DNA of 64,000 bases from Fasciolopsis buskii (taxonomy: Eukaryota > Platyhelminthes > Trematoda > Plagiorchiida > Fasciolidae), in the NCBI GenBank assembly GCA_008360955.1, contig LUCM01004027.1, positions 1 through 64,000 on the forward strand. The letters are read 5' to 3'. Position 1 is the stretch's first letter, and every line of letters begins with the position of its first letter. Below are positions 1-13,139 of the stretch, piece after piece. The translations under genes were made by a program, and so were the position numbers. The notes beneath the pieces are model-generated. The model did no database searches and had not been told where the DNA came from. It saw only the letters and a list, made by a program, of their open reading frames with translations.

Positions 1-190
1 GGAGTTCTAATACGCATAAGCGTCTGCTAACCGGAATCCAGTCTAAAAGAGCCACTTAAACCTTGTCACACAGTAGTATTCCTGCACCACGTCTGTATGA
101 CATGCCCGAAGAATGCGTGTTGTGCAAGGGACATATCTATGGCTGCTAAGGACCGCTGCACCGAGAAGGAAAGTGGCCGACAGCCTTGGT
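1..190 (-). mobile_element. RTE endonuclease fragment at the left edge
   Basis: The reverse complement of this stretch closely matches 15615-15805, and the LLDWIPV-type endonuclease segment is recognisable by comparison with 23755-23815. It probably continues beyond the left edge. Confidence 0.7.
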
Positions 191-504
191 ATTGAAGTGT
201 GGAGCGGCTGAGTACCACAGTAAAGTCTCAGGCGATCACATGTATCAGGAAATATTTTGTGTTGACTTTTGCGTATAGAAACACTGCCGCGTTTCAGAGA
301 AAGAAGGAGGGGTCAAAAAATAAACATAGAAGGAAATCTTTCATAACTCACTTTGAACATATTTAAAAACTCAGGAAAACTTAATCAGTGCACATTGTGA
401 TAGATTATTTACCAATTTGCCTAAAACCCAGTAATGGGTTGTCCAAACGCGTGCCAAATGTATACCAGTTAATTTCTCATTGTCAATCTTCAAATTAAAA
501 ATGG

Positions 505-640
505 CGTACATTTCTCGACTTTCGAGAGTCGTGCCCAGGGCAAGTTCAAATTTGTACAAGGATGGCCTGGTGGAAATAGGCAAAACTAAGAGGAAACATT
601 GCATTAGAAAGTGCTTGCGTTCTCATGACCATGACTTGCT
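505..640 (-). repeat. Dispersed repeat related to 6110-6350
   Basis: The reverse complement contains ccatccttgtacaaa...gaacttgccctgggca...ctcgaaa..cgagaaatgta, which is related to two + strand units at about 6110-6205 and 6240-6352 (ttgatcttgc..t.gcatgt and gagaaat or agaaatg). An old interspersed repeat of unknown type. Confidence 0.5.
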
Positions 641-776
641 ATTTGATGTGCTGCGAGCGACTTAGGAGTTTGAAATAAAGCTACATAATTCTTCGCTCAG
701 AATTTCCGGAGCTTAGTACTGGTTCTAGAGTGTGTGGATCGAAAAGCGGAACGTGTTGAAATGTGATGGCGGCGCT

Positions 777-1780
777 TTAAAAGATCGCTGCGCAAAAGAT
801 GCACAGGATCAGAAGAAATTTTGTTGGTGAATTTCTCACATGCTCGTAAGTCCTGATGACATAGATTGAAAACCACCCACTCATTAGTATGAAGGCCACA
901 TGGCTAATAATTGATAGCCCAGGGAGGAGAATTTTAAAGTCGTTTCTTAGTAAAATTGGATACGTGAGAGGGGAGCAGTAATGAAGGATTGGGACACACA
1001 TTGGCAAACAAATCGGGAGACCGATTGTTTCACCTCCAATTGCCGAATCTTCCCAATGTGAAATGAAAAGCCTCGGAGATTCTTTACACAAGTAGAAAAA
1101 GCGACTGGTCCACTTCAGACTGTTATCAGTAGTAACTCCAAGATGTTTCACAGAATCAATCCTGGTTGTTGTTTTTGAGTCGAAAAAGATGCTTCAAATG
1201 AGTAGGCTCATCGAAAGAAAGAGAATGAACAGCCCATCGATACATCTACATTAATTGAGATTTAAACCAGCTGGTGCAGCGAAGTAGTAAACGGAAGATA
1301 CGATGTTGAGAAAACTTCGAAAATCACCACTGTTCGAAACGGCTTGACCGAGAGCAACATCATCAGCATACTTAAGCAGATGACAGGGTGAGCTGGTTGA
1401 TAAGTCGCTGGTGTAAGTAGAGAAGAGAAACGATGAAGAGTATCTTGGAGCAATCCTGAGTTATTGATTAACGGTTTTGAATTCTTGTCGTCCATTCGTC
1501 TGCAATGAGTTTGGTTTGTAAAGTAACCAGACAGACATGCTAACAAAAGTGTGTGAAAGCCAAAGGTTTTTAGTTTGTGAAGCAAAAGAGATCGTGGGAC
1601 AGAATCACATGCCAACGGATGACCTAGAAATGCGCAACGCACAGATTTCATCGATATTATAAGGACTCAAATGTGTTGAATGAGGAAGGCGACAGCGTCC
1701 AACGTGGACACCGTAGATTTACAAGCAACCTGAAAAGGGTCGTCCGGGGGACACATTGAAGCTTAATGGCGAGTTAGTCG
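777..1780 (-). mobile_element. Decayed CR1/jockey-like reverse transcriptase fragment
   Basis: - strand frames contain DSVPRSLLLHKLKTFGFH (after the palm A motif), DDKNSKPL, a broken NSG-type block B, and then FFDSKTTTRIDSVKHLGV with SLKWTS of the thumb region around 1100-1190. Several frameshifts and a disordered catalytic box show it is a fossil. Confidence 0.75.
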
Positions 1781-4040
1781 AGAAATACATATATCCGTCT
1801 AAGCCACGGCACCGTACCTTAAAAGAGCTGAGGACAGACTTTCGGAACCAACCTCTGCGGTAATTTAAGTGGTGCGGGGAATGTCGAGCACCTCTTTGCT
1901 AGAAAATCTTGTGACTGTCATATCATCACCTTGCCCAAATATGACTAGGGTATAAGTGAAAGGATAGAGGAATGCATGATTAATGCTGTCGAAATCCGCA
2001 GAAAATTTCTTTTTCTTCTCCCATATCCGTCGAATGCTGTGCCACAGGAATCGGTTACAGTTAACACCAAGGAGCAGGCTGGCGAATGTAGTGCCCATAC
2101 TTTGGACTTCAGTTCTTGTTGGGTTGTAAACATTCACTATCATCCTCGCTCTTACTTTTCACCAACTTTTTTCTACAAGCAAATTACTCTAGCCCATAGA
2201 AATCTCCTTGTTTCTGACGCGTCCAAACGGTACCCTCCAGACGAAATTGGGTCAAAATCTTGGATTCATCCTTTCTCACTCCTCATCGATATCTCTGTCC
2301 GTTTTAGACTGTTCAAACTTCATACCATCTCTACGAACATAGACCCTTGCGTGGTATCTTCGCTCCCCTTGGCGACCGTTTCCAGCTAACATGCCCGCTG
2401 GCCCCGACCATTCATTGTTTTTGAGAGGCGTGGCCTGTTATAGGGGAATATAATCCATGATGTCGACGCCTAATTTACTCATTCCCTAGTGCATCCGCCT
2501 TTTATCTCGTTCATTATTTATATCTGCAACAGTTATTTCCTATCCGTCCCATCCATTACCGGTTCACTCTCTTTAATCATAGCTTAGACGATCCACACAC
2601 TAAATTCACCTGCCCATCTATTTAAAATAAGTAAATAAATAAATAGACGCGGATTGCTCAGCCAACGTCCATATATTTTGGTTTGCACTATGCGTTCTAG
2701 TAACTTTCTTCTCTGAGCCGCTCATAAGATTGATCGCTTGCTAATCCACAGCTTGCAGCTAGGCCGGACCGCTGTCCGTTTTTTCTCTCTCTTTCAGGCC
2801 GTATAGTTCTGCCTGGATGAACACACTTACTCAATGCTCTAGCGACTATCCGATCCTGGAAGGACGATGCCTCCCTTACCCTACCCATACCATAGTTGAA
2901 CTCCTTCCACACCACGAGTACACCGGCGTTACCACAATAGTGCGGAGCGCGGCCATATCCACCGCTTTGGCCGGCGCATGTCGGGCAGGCAGATCGGTTG
3001 CAGAGGTGTGCGGGTGCAGCTAGGTTGGCGGATTACACGTTCTGCGTTCACCCACGAACGGTGTTTTTCGGGTTAGGCGGCCAGTACTCGGTCAGGCGCA
3101 CCCACTAGCACTGTTATGGTAAAGAGCACCCAGCTCCTGCGCTAAGGTGCATCATTTTGTACTGACTTTCACTTGCTCCTTCCCAAAGTTCCTTTTTCCA
3201 AAACTATAAAATACGGACTAACGAAGGACGGTGTTTTTATTGGCATCTGGTATAAAATGACGTTCACCTCTATTCTGGTCTGTGAAAGTTGGAAAATAGT
3301 CGACGCTCCTAGCAACTAATTTCAACACGAGTCCACTAGACGTTGCCTTATTTGATTCCGGTTCTCCTTCTTCTTTTCCAATCCCATTTTAATCTCTGGA
3401 TCAAGCCGAAACTCATAAAATCAAAGCTGCTCCGAAACAACCCTCATGGATTAGTCTTACGATTACAAAATTCCCATCCCCTGTCGCCGTTTCCTTGTGC
3501 TTTCAGAAATTTTGCGTTTTGCACTACCTCATATGATATCCAGTCTGGTTCTTACTCATCTCTATTCCGTTATTGCATTCATATTTATCTTCATCTTCAC
3601 CATATAACCATCAAGATTTTAGAGAATCCCGGCCAACTGGCGGCGACGATCATTAATAGTGACTAAACTTCCACCTTGAAAAGTCGCTCCTGTGAAGCTA
3701 AAAAAGAATTGTTATAGAAATGGACTGAATATGTTATAGGGCATTTTTCGGAAATTAAGAATATGTTAATCTTGATAATGTGATCATTGTTTAAACGGAC
3801 GATTTTGGGTATAAATAAACGTGAAACCGGAAATGGCGTCACTTTCGCTCTCATGGCTGCCAGGGCTGTTCGTGCGGTCGCTGCTGCTGCCCACATTGGT
3901 GATACTGAAGTATTTAGATGTCACGTCCGCCGTTTTTATGCTAGTTTTTCCGATTTTGGGTCTGATTTAGAAATCAAAGTGGTCATCAGTAATTCTGTTA
4001 TCTTTTCAAGAATTATTTCTTTGAAGGACTCTAAATATTG
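1781..4040. other. No recognised gene
   Basis: Scattered short open frames on both strands, none with a family signature or good splice context. The longest (1976-2389, + strand) overlaps - strand frames of equal quality. I see nothing firm. Confidence 0.5.
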
Positions 4041-4060
4041 ACCGTTATTACGCACGAAAT

Positions 4061-4240
4061 CGTAAGCTAACCCCAGAGCAGGAGGCGCACGTAATTAGCA
4101 TGATGGGAAGTTTTGGAAATTCTAGAGAGGTTTGTCGATATGCGCGGGATAAGTTCAACCGCCTAGTTACAGTTCGGGATATTGATGGTAAATTCCGGTT
4201 AATGGTTGACCGGAACGACGTCGTTCGCGTAAAAGATTGA
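4061..4240 (+). pseudogene. Possible MULE/ZSWIM-type transposase fragment
   Basis: An open stretch of 59 codons without its own ATG reads RKLTPEQEAHVISMMGSF, a cysteine-containing segment, then YARDKFNRLVTVRDIDG. The RKLT.EQ style and charged helix resemble the segment after the SWIM/FAR1-like region of MULE-derived proteins. Nothing further of the transposase was recognised on either side. The identification rests on a short stretch and is weak. Confidence 0.3.
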
Positions 4241-4244
4241 TTGC

Positions 4245-6100
4245 GCGGACAAGATAGTCTCAGGTAACTGAAACGGGAAGATGTAGTTAGGTTTGCGTTT
4301 TTCGTGCCTGATACTGTCAGGCACGAAAAAAGTGCAAAGTTGGCACTAAATCTTGGTATTTTTACGACTAATAGGGTTGAAGTAGAAAATAGGCATTGTC
4401 TATCAGCACAAGCGGTATTAATACTAATATTCACCATTTCCATTGCAGGTAGACCTGATGAGCCCAAGAAGACGTCGGACAGATGAAGAGGAGGCAAACG
4501 AAGGACGACGGATGTGCAAGGAACAAGGACCGCGGGAGGGACGGGATTGTTGAGAACGCCCCCACGGCCCCTTTTGGGGCCACCACTACTTGATTACGGT
4601 CACCGATTTCCAAAATCGTTTATTTCTGTTATGAGTTCATTGTGTGTATTAGGTTGCTGGTACGTGAGTCTTCTTTCACTTGCGCAACAAAGGTTGGGTT
4701 TTTAGTGCTCATTCGTTTAGGACTAGTGAAACTAGTCCACTGTACGCATGTAAATGTTAGAAGTGCATGCTAAGGCAGACAGGTTTGCGATTCCCTAGAG
4801 ATGCTTATAGGTGTCGTTCGTCATATATACCTGGCCAAAGAGAGAGGGCGATTGACATGACACGGGGTTGGCAGAGGGGTCGCACGTTTTGCCGTTGGGC
4901 ATTATATGCATATATCGCACGACTAAGTGGCTAACGGGTAAATGCATGTTTTTCAGATAAGGAATTCATTGCTTGCGTTGACGTCAATTGCTATACGCAG
5001 ATATGCATAAGTAGTCTTCCCACATGGGGCCACAATTGTTTAAGAACATTTATTTGATAGCTAACTTGTGCATGTCCATGCAACAACGTATAAGATTTAC
5101 ATGTCCAGTGGAAACAGAAATGGTTGTATATATGTAGATTTATGTATATATACATATATATATACATATAAGCATGTGTCTACTATAAACGCGTATAGGG
5201 ATTCATTAGGTTCCGCCATTTTAATGTCCACATTTTATACCTAGAGGTGCACATTTATTTCTTCACATGTTTTCGTATCTACATGTATATATACGGATAC
5301 ATATATGTACATGTAAATATACACATTTTGGCCACTTTATATCGATTTGAGTCATACCTAAACGCAATAAATGGACAAACACAACTCATGTGATGATTAA
5401 GCAGTCAAAAGTGTATATAAATATTATATCACCCCGGTGCATACGTATGTTCACATGTATAAATACATATTAATACATATACATATACATATGTAAACTA
5501 TATTTAAGTAGAAAACCTCGCTATTTTGGGGCAGACAGATATTTATATAAATTTTCAATTTCCCAGCCATCAACGAAAATACGCTATACAAAACGGTCGT
5601 TTTCACTATCACAGCCAATACTTTCTACGGGTTTGGCATGCTAAATGGACATTTTTTATTTTTCTGTACAAAATAACATCAATATTATCCTCCTAGCTTC
5701 GCTGCTTCTGAGTGATCACTTTTTCACCACGTTGAAAAATTATATCAGCTGAAATTTAACAGCAACCGTTACCAGTTATCGCGGGGTGAACAGTTATAAC
5801 TATCAGTTATCGCGGGTGGACGAGTTACGCCCAACGGTTCGAACGCCCGCAAAAACATGGCCGTTTCGCGGGGGTGGAAGTTTAGTAACTACCGACGGTC
5901 ATTGACTTCTAGTCATATTTTGCGCCCGCGGTGTGCACCTTTGATGCATACAAGCATAGTACTAATGACAATGCAGGGATGGTATTCGATCACAGAAAAA
6001 ACTTTGCCAATCATTATCTACTTTTGATTTAGAAGCCGAAACATCGTACCCAGCAAATCACACTGCCTGTTATGATTTTCTGAGCGAAAACACTTTGCAT
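4245..6100. other. AT-rich noncoding stretch
   Basis: Largely stop-dense, with TATATACATATATA-type runs at 5130-5500. A short direct repeat, cagttatcgcggg, occurs twice near 5772 and 5802. No gene seen. Confidence 0.55.
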
Positions 6101-6109
6101 TGCATGTTT

Positions 6110-6352
6110 GGTTTCTGATTTCCTCGTCTGCGATGCGCCTTACTGGCACAATTTTGATCTTGCCTTGCGCATGTCCTTCGTATATTCGAGAAATACACAC
6201 GAACTAACAAATTGCTCCAACTGCTCAAGGTTACTCTCAACGCTCATCCGTTTCGATTTATATTATTCGAACTTCCTATGCATCGTCCTTGTAAAATCTT
6301 TGATCTTGCTCTGGGCATGTCTCTCGCAAATCAAGAAATGTGCACTATTATA
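6110..6352 (+). repeat. Two tandem units of the dispersed repeat
   Basis: Two related units about 130 bp apart share attttgatcttgcc and gcatgtc, followed by an agaaat motif. They match the reverse complement of 505-640. Confidence 0.5.
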
Positions 6353-6399
6353 ATTATTATACCGCATGCTTTAGTTATTACGGGATCTGTAGAAGTGAT

Positions 6400-9000
6400 A
6401 CTTGTGTCTCCTTAGCTATTTCGGTCTCTGGGTAGAGATGCAGCCTTTTGAAACAGCAGTATTTCCAAAGGATAGCAGATATCAAAGATGTCGTTGGCCG
6501 TCTCTGTGGAACGTCCGACACTGTCAGCGGGCAGAGGTTTACAACCTAACCAGGCGGACGTCAGTGGAAGGGACTTCGGGAGAAAAACAAGCTTGTTGTG
6601 TATAGGTAAGGTGGCGTAGCTGCTATTTTTGTTTATCTGAAAGAAATTGGAAGTGATCAGTGGTATATCTTGGGCCCAAACAAAAGCAGACAATGATCAC
6701 TACTCGAAAATTGAGCACCACGTTTCAGGGAAAATAAATCCGGGTGGTTGGTCATAAACCTATCAAAATGGAGCCGCCTATGGTGGGAAAAACGCGGAGG
6801 TTAGACAAATCAAACAGAAACATTGGTAGGGTAGATGCAAAATAGAAATCACCGAAAATAATATGCAGATTGTCCTCGAGAAGAGAAAAAAGAAATACTA
6901 GGTATGAGTCTAGAGAAGATGTGATATTGTGTTGCGAGATAAATGGGGTGATAAATAAATTCGTTATGTTGCACTGGTACGGTGAGACGACTAGGAAGAA
7001 CGTGTCACGGCGAGTACGTGTAAATAATCTCGGACTTGCTAGACCAGAGGTTATTCATTTCGCCAAACCACAGCCATTTTTCTTCTTGTCCAAAACTCTG
7101 CCTTGCCGATGGACTCCAAAGCTGTCTATTGACACGAGTGAATCAACGATATCCGGGTTCGGCCAGGATCTGCGTATGCAGATGATAGAAGTGTGAACAA
7201 GGATCGGTGATTTTATTGCGAGTAAAAGATCCAATATATTCGTAAACAAAGAATGCATGTTGGTATTAAGCAAAGCCAGAATGGAGATCTTGGACGGAAG
7301 GGTGTATTTGGGAGTTGCCTGCGGCCAGCCACAATTGGATGGATAATAGCTATGACAGGCAGCAATGTGATCTCAGTCCAACAAGAAAAAAAGGCATTTA
7401 AACAAAGGAACTATCGATCGATTACAGCGGCCAACGAAGAAAACAAGAAAAACAAAACGGAGCATCAAGGAAACTGAGAAACGGGACTGAGCTCAACTGC
7501 GGCGAGACCTGCTAGACCATACCAGAAGATCAACAATAGAGAATCCACAATCAATCGGTCCCGGGCCGTGGAATCCATGGTCTGGTGAGCAGTACACTGG
7601 GGGGACATTATCAATGTAAAAAGCAAAACATTTCGAGGCAACGTCTCTTGCGCGGAGAAGACGGCGGCACGGGACAGAAGCTGTGCAATCGTGTGACTAA
7701 TCCATGAAGAGTTGGAAAAGGAAGAGGAACTGGAATCAAATGAGGCAAGGTTTGTTGGACTCGTGAGTGTTACAGTTGCCAGGAGCACCGGTCTGTTGCC
7801 CAGTTTCGCAGAGCAGAATAGAGGCTCGTGAGAAATGACGGCGTTCAGCTATTTTGGAACTTCGGATGCATTTCGAACGTCAGTTCAAATCGAATGCTGA
7901 TAAAAACAATTCCCCCGTGAATCCGCTTTGCTGGGTCTAGGCGAAAAAACTTTGAGAGGGAGCGAGAGGAAGGCAGTGCAAAGTGATGCACATGAGCGTA
8001 GGGACTAGGGAGTTGTTTACCGCAACAGAGCTAGCGCGTGCGGCTTGCCGTGAGCTGGCCACCTAACGTGAAAAACACCGCTGCAGCCGAGCTGCCCGCC
8101 TGATGTGTGCCGGCGACAACAGTGATTGTGACCGCGCTCCACACTGTTGTGTTGAAGCCGGTGTACTAGGGACGATAAGAAATGGACGGAAATATGGTGT
8201 AGGCAGGAGAAGCGAGACATTATCTTTCCAGGACTGGATACTCTCAGGTGGGCCGAAGCCGAGGTAGCCAGAGAACGAAGTAAGTAGATTCATCAAGGCA
8301 GAACTTTACGGCTACGAAGTCGCCAAACATCACAAGATCTTTCTTACAGCCAGGAACTTTTGTTTGTTCTGCGAATGGGTCACCTGTCAAAACAGTTAGA
8401 AACGATAATAGACTCCCATAGAAAAGTATTAGAACCGCGTTCTCTGACCAACCAGCTGAACCCCAAAGCAGCTCTGGCGCAACTGACCGAATCAAAAGCT
8501 AAACACGCCAGACTGTCGGCTACTTTTGTCCACCACGGCACCTCCAGAAGCACCTAGCCCGACAGCCCTCACGAAGCCGTTGAGGCATTTGGCATATTCT
8601 TTGCCATAACACTAACAACTGACCGCAGCCTTTCACTTTTGCATCTAACACTCCTGACCTCGGAAACATTCTTAAATGTTCCTTTTTTTAAATTTCGTCG
8701 TAAAATGCGCAACATCGCGGCGTCGTCTGCTAGCCCACACCAGGAAGATCGAGAATAGAGAAGCCAGGAACGCAAGCAAACAATCGGGAATAAAGAGAGC
8801 ATCAAGGAAAATAACCGAATGGCTTTTGCTCCCGAACGACCGTTGTCCACTCAAGCTAAGAACGGGTATCTTTGCCTCCAATTTTGCTTGAATCAGGGAT
8901 GCCAGAATCTATGGGTAGGCCGACTAGGGAGGGGTTACAGGCTAGGAGCTCAGTGTAAAACCTGGACAAAACACGACGTGTGGGAGACCTACTTGCCCCA
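6400..9000. other. Unassigned, probably old repeat sequence
   Basis: Several medium open frames (for example 8244-8495 and 7465-7788, - strand) have no recognisable domain. The composition resembles degraded transposon sequence, but no family could be named. Confidence 0.4.
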
Positions 9001-9011
9001 AGGGCAGAGTA

Positions 9012-11345
9012 GTGGCAGGGTTTCAGTGTGAGCCATATATTAAGTGGTTCCAATGTGCATGTGGAGGAGCGAGGAAGGATATTTACGAGTTGAACCCTCA
9101 AAATGACAAGGTTCGCTGGGTTTGTGCCCATACGAAGTGCCATCCTGGGGAATGCCCAGCTATGTCAACGGCAAACCTTGCCAAAGTTAGACGACAGAGG
9201 GAGCGTCAAGCTGGGCGACGCTGTTGGATATGGTTTACTAGATACCGCAGAAGGTAAAAATAACCAGTCGCGTGCCAAGGAGGAAGAGGACGTGGCACCG
9301 GTATAGACGGAGGAGACTACTAGCGCAGGCTCTGCTGACCGGATAGGGCCCGAAATCATAGAATCCTCGGGGATTGCACATGTGGACGTCGGTAAAGCGG
9401 AAGTACCAGGAGTAGAACCGGATCCAAAAATGAAGGGGCCTATGAAGAGGCGACGCAGGCGCACAAACATAGGAATCCCAGAAGTGGCAAAGGTCAGCGA
9501 CCCGGCCACAAGATACTCGGAAATAAATGCAAGGCTGAAGGATGTATGGCGAGCCTTGCACCAGATGTGCCGGGAGCTCAATGGCGCAAAATAATCCTGA
9601 GACATCGAATTGGGTAGAAATCACAATGTCGTCATCCACGGGATCCCAGAGCCCTTTATGAAGAAGTGGAAACAGCGGGAAAGGGTGGTGATATACAATG
9701 TAATAAACCTGCTCCGAACGGTGGAAATACCGGAACATGTTGCTATCAAATGGGTACTCCACCTGGGACGATGCCAAAGAGTCAAAGACTCCGGATGCCG
9801 GGATCCACGGGCAAAGCTAGTAGAATTCGCCAATCCATGGCATAGGGACAGATTCTTAGCATCAGCCGGTAGTATCACCAGAAGGATGATTACCATTGTG
9901 CCGGATGATACTGCCTTAGGCACGATCAAGGCTTAGGATACAAAGGGGGTTCGCCAGGATTAACTACCAAGCGGCTGCAAGTTCCCAAACCGAGAATGAG
10001 AAAGTTGGGTGAAGGAAGACAAATGAATGTCACTGTGCAGCAGGGCCGGAGGTAAACGTAGTGGACGGGCGCACCTCGGGCCACTAAAGCTGGACCCGAC
10101 AGCCGTGACTGCTGTAGGCCGTAGGAGGCTGTGAACACAAGAGCGTGGGTGGGGATCCTGAATAACACGCGGAAAAACGGGCAAGGGTTTCGGGAGTGAG
10201 TCTCGAGCATGCGACACCCTTGTCCGTTCAGCGGCCTACACAAATGCTGCAAGTGTGGATAATAAGTTGAAAAGCCACTAATCGGGACTCCGGAAGTCGA
10301 TGTGGTGGCTGTTACTGGAACCTGACTGCGGCCGGGGGAGGGTGATAATAACTTACTGACGCGGGATTATTCACTCTTTAGAATGAATAGAGAGGCTGGG
10401 AGTATAGGAGGTGGGACCCTGATACTAGTGGCTTAAAAGTACGAAGCTCAGGAGAGCCACAAACAGTATGCCCTAAACATACAAGCTCTGGAAGTCATCA
10501 TCGCAACTGGCGGATCGAGGATCTCAGCTGTAGGTGTTAACCGTAGCCCGAGGTCAACTTCAGTGGAGGTGGGCAGAACTGTTTCTCTTTCTCAGTGTGG
10601 TTGCAGGATCTGTGAGCAAGATTCTCGTACTAGAGATTTCAACGTCTCTGAGATTGACTGGGTTTTCCAGACGGTCCCGGATGCTACCTTTGGGCAGTTT
10701 CGTGAACGAGGGTGGGGGTTGAACGCGTTTCCCAAGCGACTCGATGGTGATTCGGGCGAGCATCTTCAACCCTTGACTTGATGCTAACGAGGACAAGGAA
10801 CGATATAGAGGGACATGAGCTAAAAGATTCAGTAAATGGGAGCGACCACTCCGTAAGCCGCATGCGACCAAGCCTGCAGGGGCTGGTGGCCCCCAATAAA
10901 TATGACAAGAACTTCTCAGGAATGGATAAAAGTGGGCTGCTAGGCTCTGGTCTCCAAACTTGGTGGGAAAAAAAGAGGTAGAAACTTCGTGGATCGTCAG
11001 TATGAAGCAATTAAGAACAACCTGTTAGAAGTAACAAACATAGTTGCACCCCTCCATAGAATCGAAAGAAAAGGGCTGCCGAGAGAGGTGGCTTAATACG
11101 GACCTTCAAGATCATTAAGGGCTTGGCCGAGATACGGGGTCCCCGTTGAGCCCTATTCCAGATAAAGATGGACGACACTTTTAGAAGTAGCAGGAAAACG
11201 ACTGTGCGAGGACACGCGACCACCGGGTTGGGGGGCAAATCGTTTGCCACAGGAGTGGCGAATAGCTGGAACAAGTTACCGAAAGAAGTAGTCGATGTGG
11301 GATCAGCGCACGAATTCAAATAAAGGCTTGAAAATGCATGACTGG
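9012..11345 (+). mobile_element. CR1-like non-LTR retrotransposon with ORF1, endonuclease and RT tail; RT core missing
   Basis: 9012-9250 encodes a Cys/His-rich segment (CACGGA ... CAHTKCHPGEC) like the zinc or PHD-type finger of CR1-family ORF1 proteins. 9382-9936 continues ORF1 with a basic patch RRRRR, RELNGAK and the NVVIHGIPEP region, with breaks at 9306 and 9594. 10520-11090 carries endonuclease remains (DFNVSEIDW, LTRTRNDIEG, GSDHSVS, VAPLHRIERKG). 11095-11345 jumps to the end of the reverse transcriptase (RTFKIIKGL, ANSWNKLPKEVV). The middle of the reverse transcriptase is absent, so it is an internally deleted, dead copy. Confidence 0.8.
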
Positions 11346-11620
11346 CTGTGTTTGGAGACGGCAGTGTGTAGATTGTGGGGTAGAAGGGATGGTCGCGAGA
11401 AGAGCATCTCCTTAAGTGTATACTTCATTGCAGAAAATGAAAAGGGTCTTCCACCCTCCTATTGTCGAAGCATCGTCAATTCAAAAAGCTCTCGGTGCAA
11501 GAACCCGGACGACCAAGCATCTCGCTCCATTGTCTTGTAATCTACCTGAAATTGGAAATGGACCTGAAACAATCAAATTGCGATGGTAAAATTGTAGCGC
11601 AAACAGTTCATGGGTGCGAT

Positions 11621-12360
11621 TCGGACGACAACGAGTTGCCGTTTATCACAAAAGCGATCAGCAGATCTGGAATTCAAACTAGTGCCCTCTAAGTGACAGA
11701 TGCTTAATCAACTTGACTGTCTCCGTAGCTAGAGCTGCTTCGTCTCCTGAGGTGCGCAAGAAATATCTTGACGAAATATTAGGTGCATTTAGTTGAATTA
11801 CGGTACTTGAATCCTGAATTCGTGTTTCATTGCCGCAGCAGATATCGACAGCCAGTGATTCCAGTGTGAGCGATAAACACGAATGCTAACCAGCTTACAG
11901 AAGAGTGAATGGGCCGGGACTCAGGGGCCGACGAGGTTTGAAACATATAAGCCATCGGACAAAAATCAATTACGGCAGTATTTGACAACGAACCGTTGCA
12001 AGTATGGACATGCTATCAGTGGGGACGTTACAGGTAGGCAAACGCAGCAAAAAGAGACGGTTGGGGACAACAAAAATTGAGTAGGAGAGGGAACTCCAAC
12101 CACAAGCATGTTTATCACCACCCACCCTATTCGATGCAATGGGCACCGCTGTCCTGGTTATCCTGTGTGAGGGATTTGTTGTAGATGTGTAACTCATGAG
12201 AGATGGTGGATGGGTACTGTTAGGGAGCCTGGCCACCAAGTAGAAGAACGATTGGGGTTCCAAACCAAAGCCATTGGTCCAAACAAGAACTTATCCGAAA
12301 GGCATCAGGGAAGATTGTCTATCTGGACCAAGTATTATTCCACTCAATTTCCGATTTAGT
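11621..12360. repeat. Left arm of 740 bp inverted repeat flanking EXOSC2 exon 1
   Basis: This arm reads, in reverse complement, as 14101-14840 with only about four differences seen by eye over the whole length. The content is the 5' part of an RTE-type retrotransposon (start of the endonuclease region) in - orientation, homologous to 23040-23720. The arms diverge abruptly at 12360/14101 and at 11621/14840. Confidence 0.9.
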
Positions 12361-12789
12361 TGTGAGATGAAATCGAATCTCAACCCGAACCACCGGTATG
12401 ATAGGTTTTCGGGTTTCCGCACATTTCGCCTGCATGTTTGATTAAACCTTCAGCCTAATATACGCCATCCTTTGTTGCTAATTGACTCATGGATTCGCGT
12501 AAGCGGATACTGCTCGTCAAGGTGCAGTCTCGTGGATATATATATATATATATATACTCAGATGTTTAGGCGGATCCCGCTGTCTCCCGGCTTCTTGCGA
12601 CGCCTGACCTTATGCGGTTCTAGGCCATTCCAAATTTTGGAGTCACGAGTGCCGGTCTCCACGCCGCCGTCTAGGGAGACATGACTCTTATGGCGCCTGT
12701 CTCTTCTACTGTACTCATGCTCCCAACATTTCTTAAAGACAGGTATGCAGTCTCCTCACCAAAAGATTTAGTCAAGTGGATTGGGCGTC

Positions 12790-12900
12790 TTCCACCCCAA
12801 ACTTCTGCGATTCGAATCTTACCCATAGACCACTTTGTTAGCAGATGATTATTCGCTGTCGTCTAGTTGGTTACCACGTATGCCTTATTGTGACTTTATT
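12790..12900 (+). repeat. tRNA-like repeat fragment shared with 14770-14880
   Basis: Shares tcgctgtcgtc..gttggttaccac with 14826-14860, preceded in both by a gatctgctga or gcagatgatt motif and a B-box-like gattcgaatc (or gtttgaattcc). Possibly an old SINE. The identification is weak. Confidence 0.35.
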
Positions 12901-13120
12901 CTATTGTCTTTGTGACTTTCAGGCCACCATTTGCGGTCCTTCATTAGTATAGTGAGTCGTAGGCCTTACGGAGTTTTTCCTTTCACTGTACTCAAGTCCC
13001 AAGCGTCCAGTTAAAAAATGAGGCTAGTACGTTGACTGCGTGATCGACATTGGTAATGGAATTTTTGTATTGCCGTGACTTCGACTTGCCGTTAGTAAAA
13101 ACCGCAAAATTTGTTTTGCT

Positions 13121-13139
13121 TTTCAGAGTAACAGTAAAT
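13121..13139 (+). promoter_or_regulatory. AG splice acceptor just upstream of the EXOSC2 start codon
   Basis: A T-rich run ends in cag at 13124-13126, leaving only 13 nt before the chosen ATG. It could close a 5'UTR intron or receive a spliced leader; flatworms are known to trans-splice leaders onto many mRNAs. The sequence alone does not decide between the two. Confidence 0.6.

Noticed and set aside
4048..4497. 149-codon - strand open frame
   Set aside because: It is antisense to the better + strand transposase-like frame at 4061-4240 and has no motif of its own.
8244..8495. 83-codon - strand open frame with a hydrophobic stretch
   Set aside because: No homologous family recognised and the surroundings look like old repeat sequence; not supportable as a gene.
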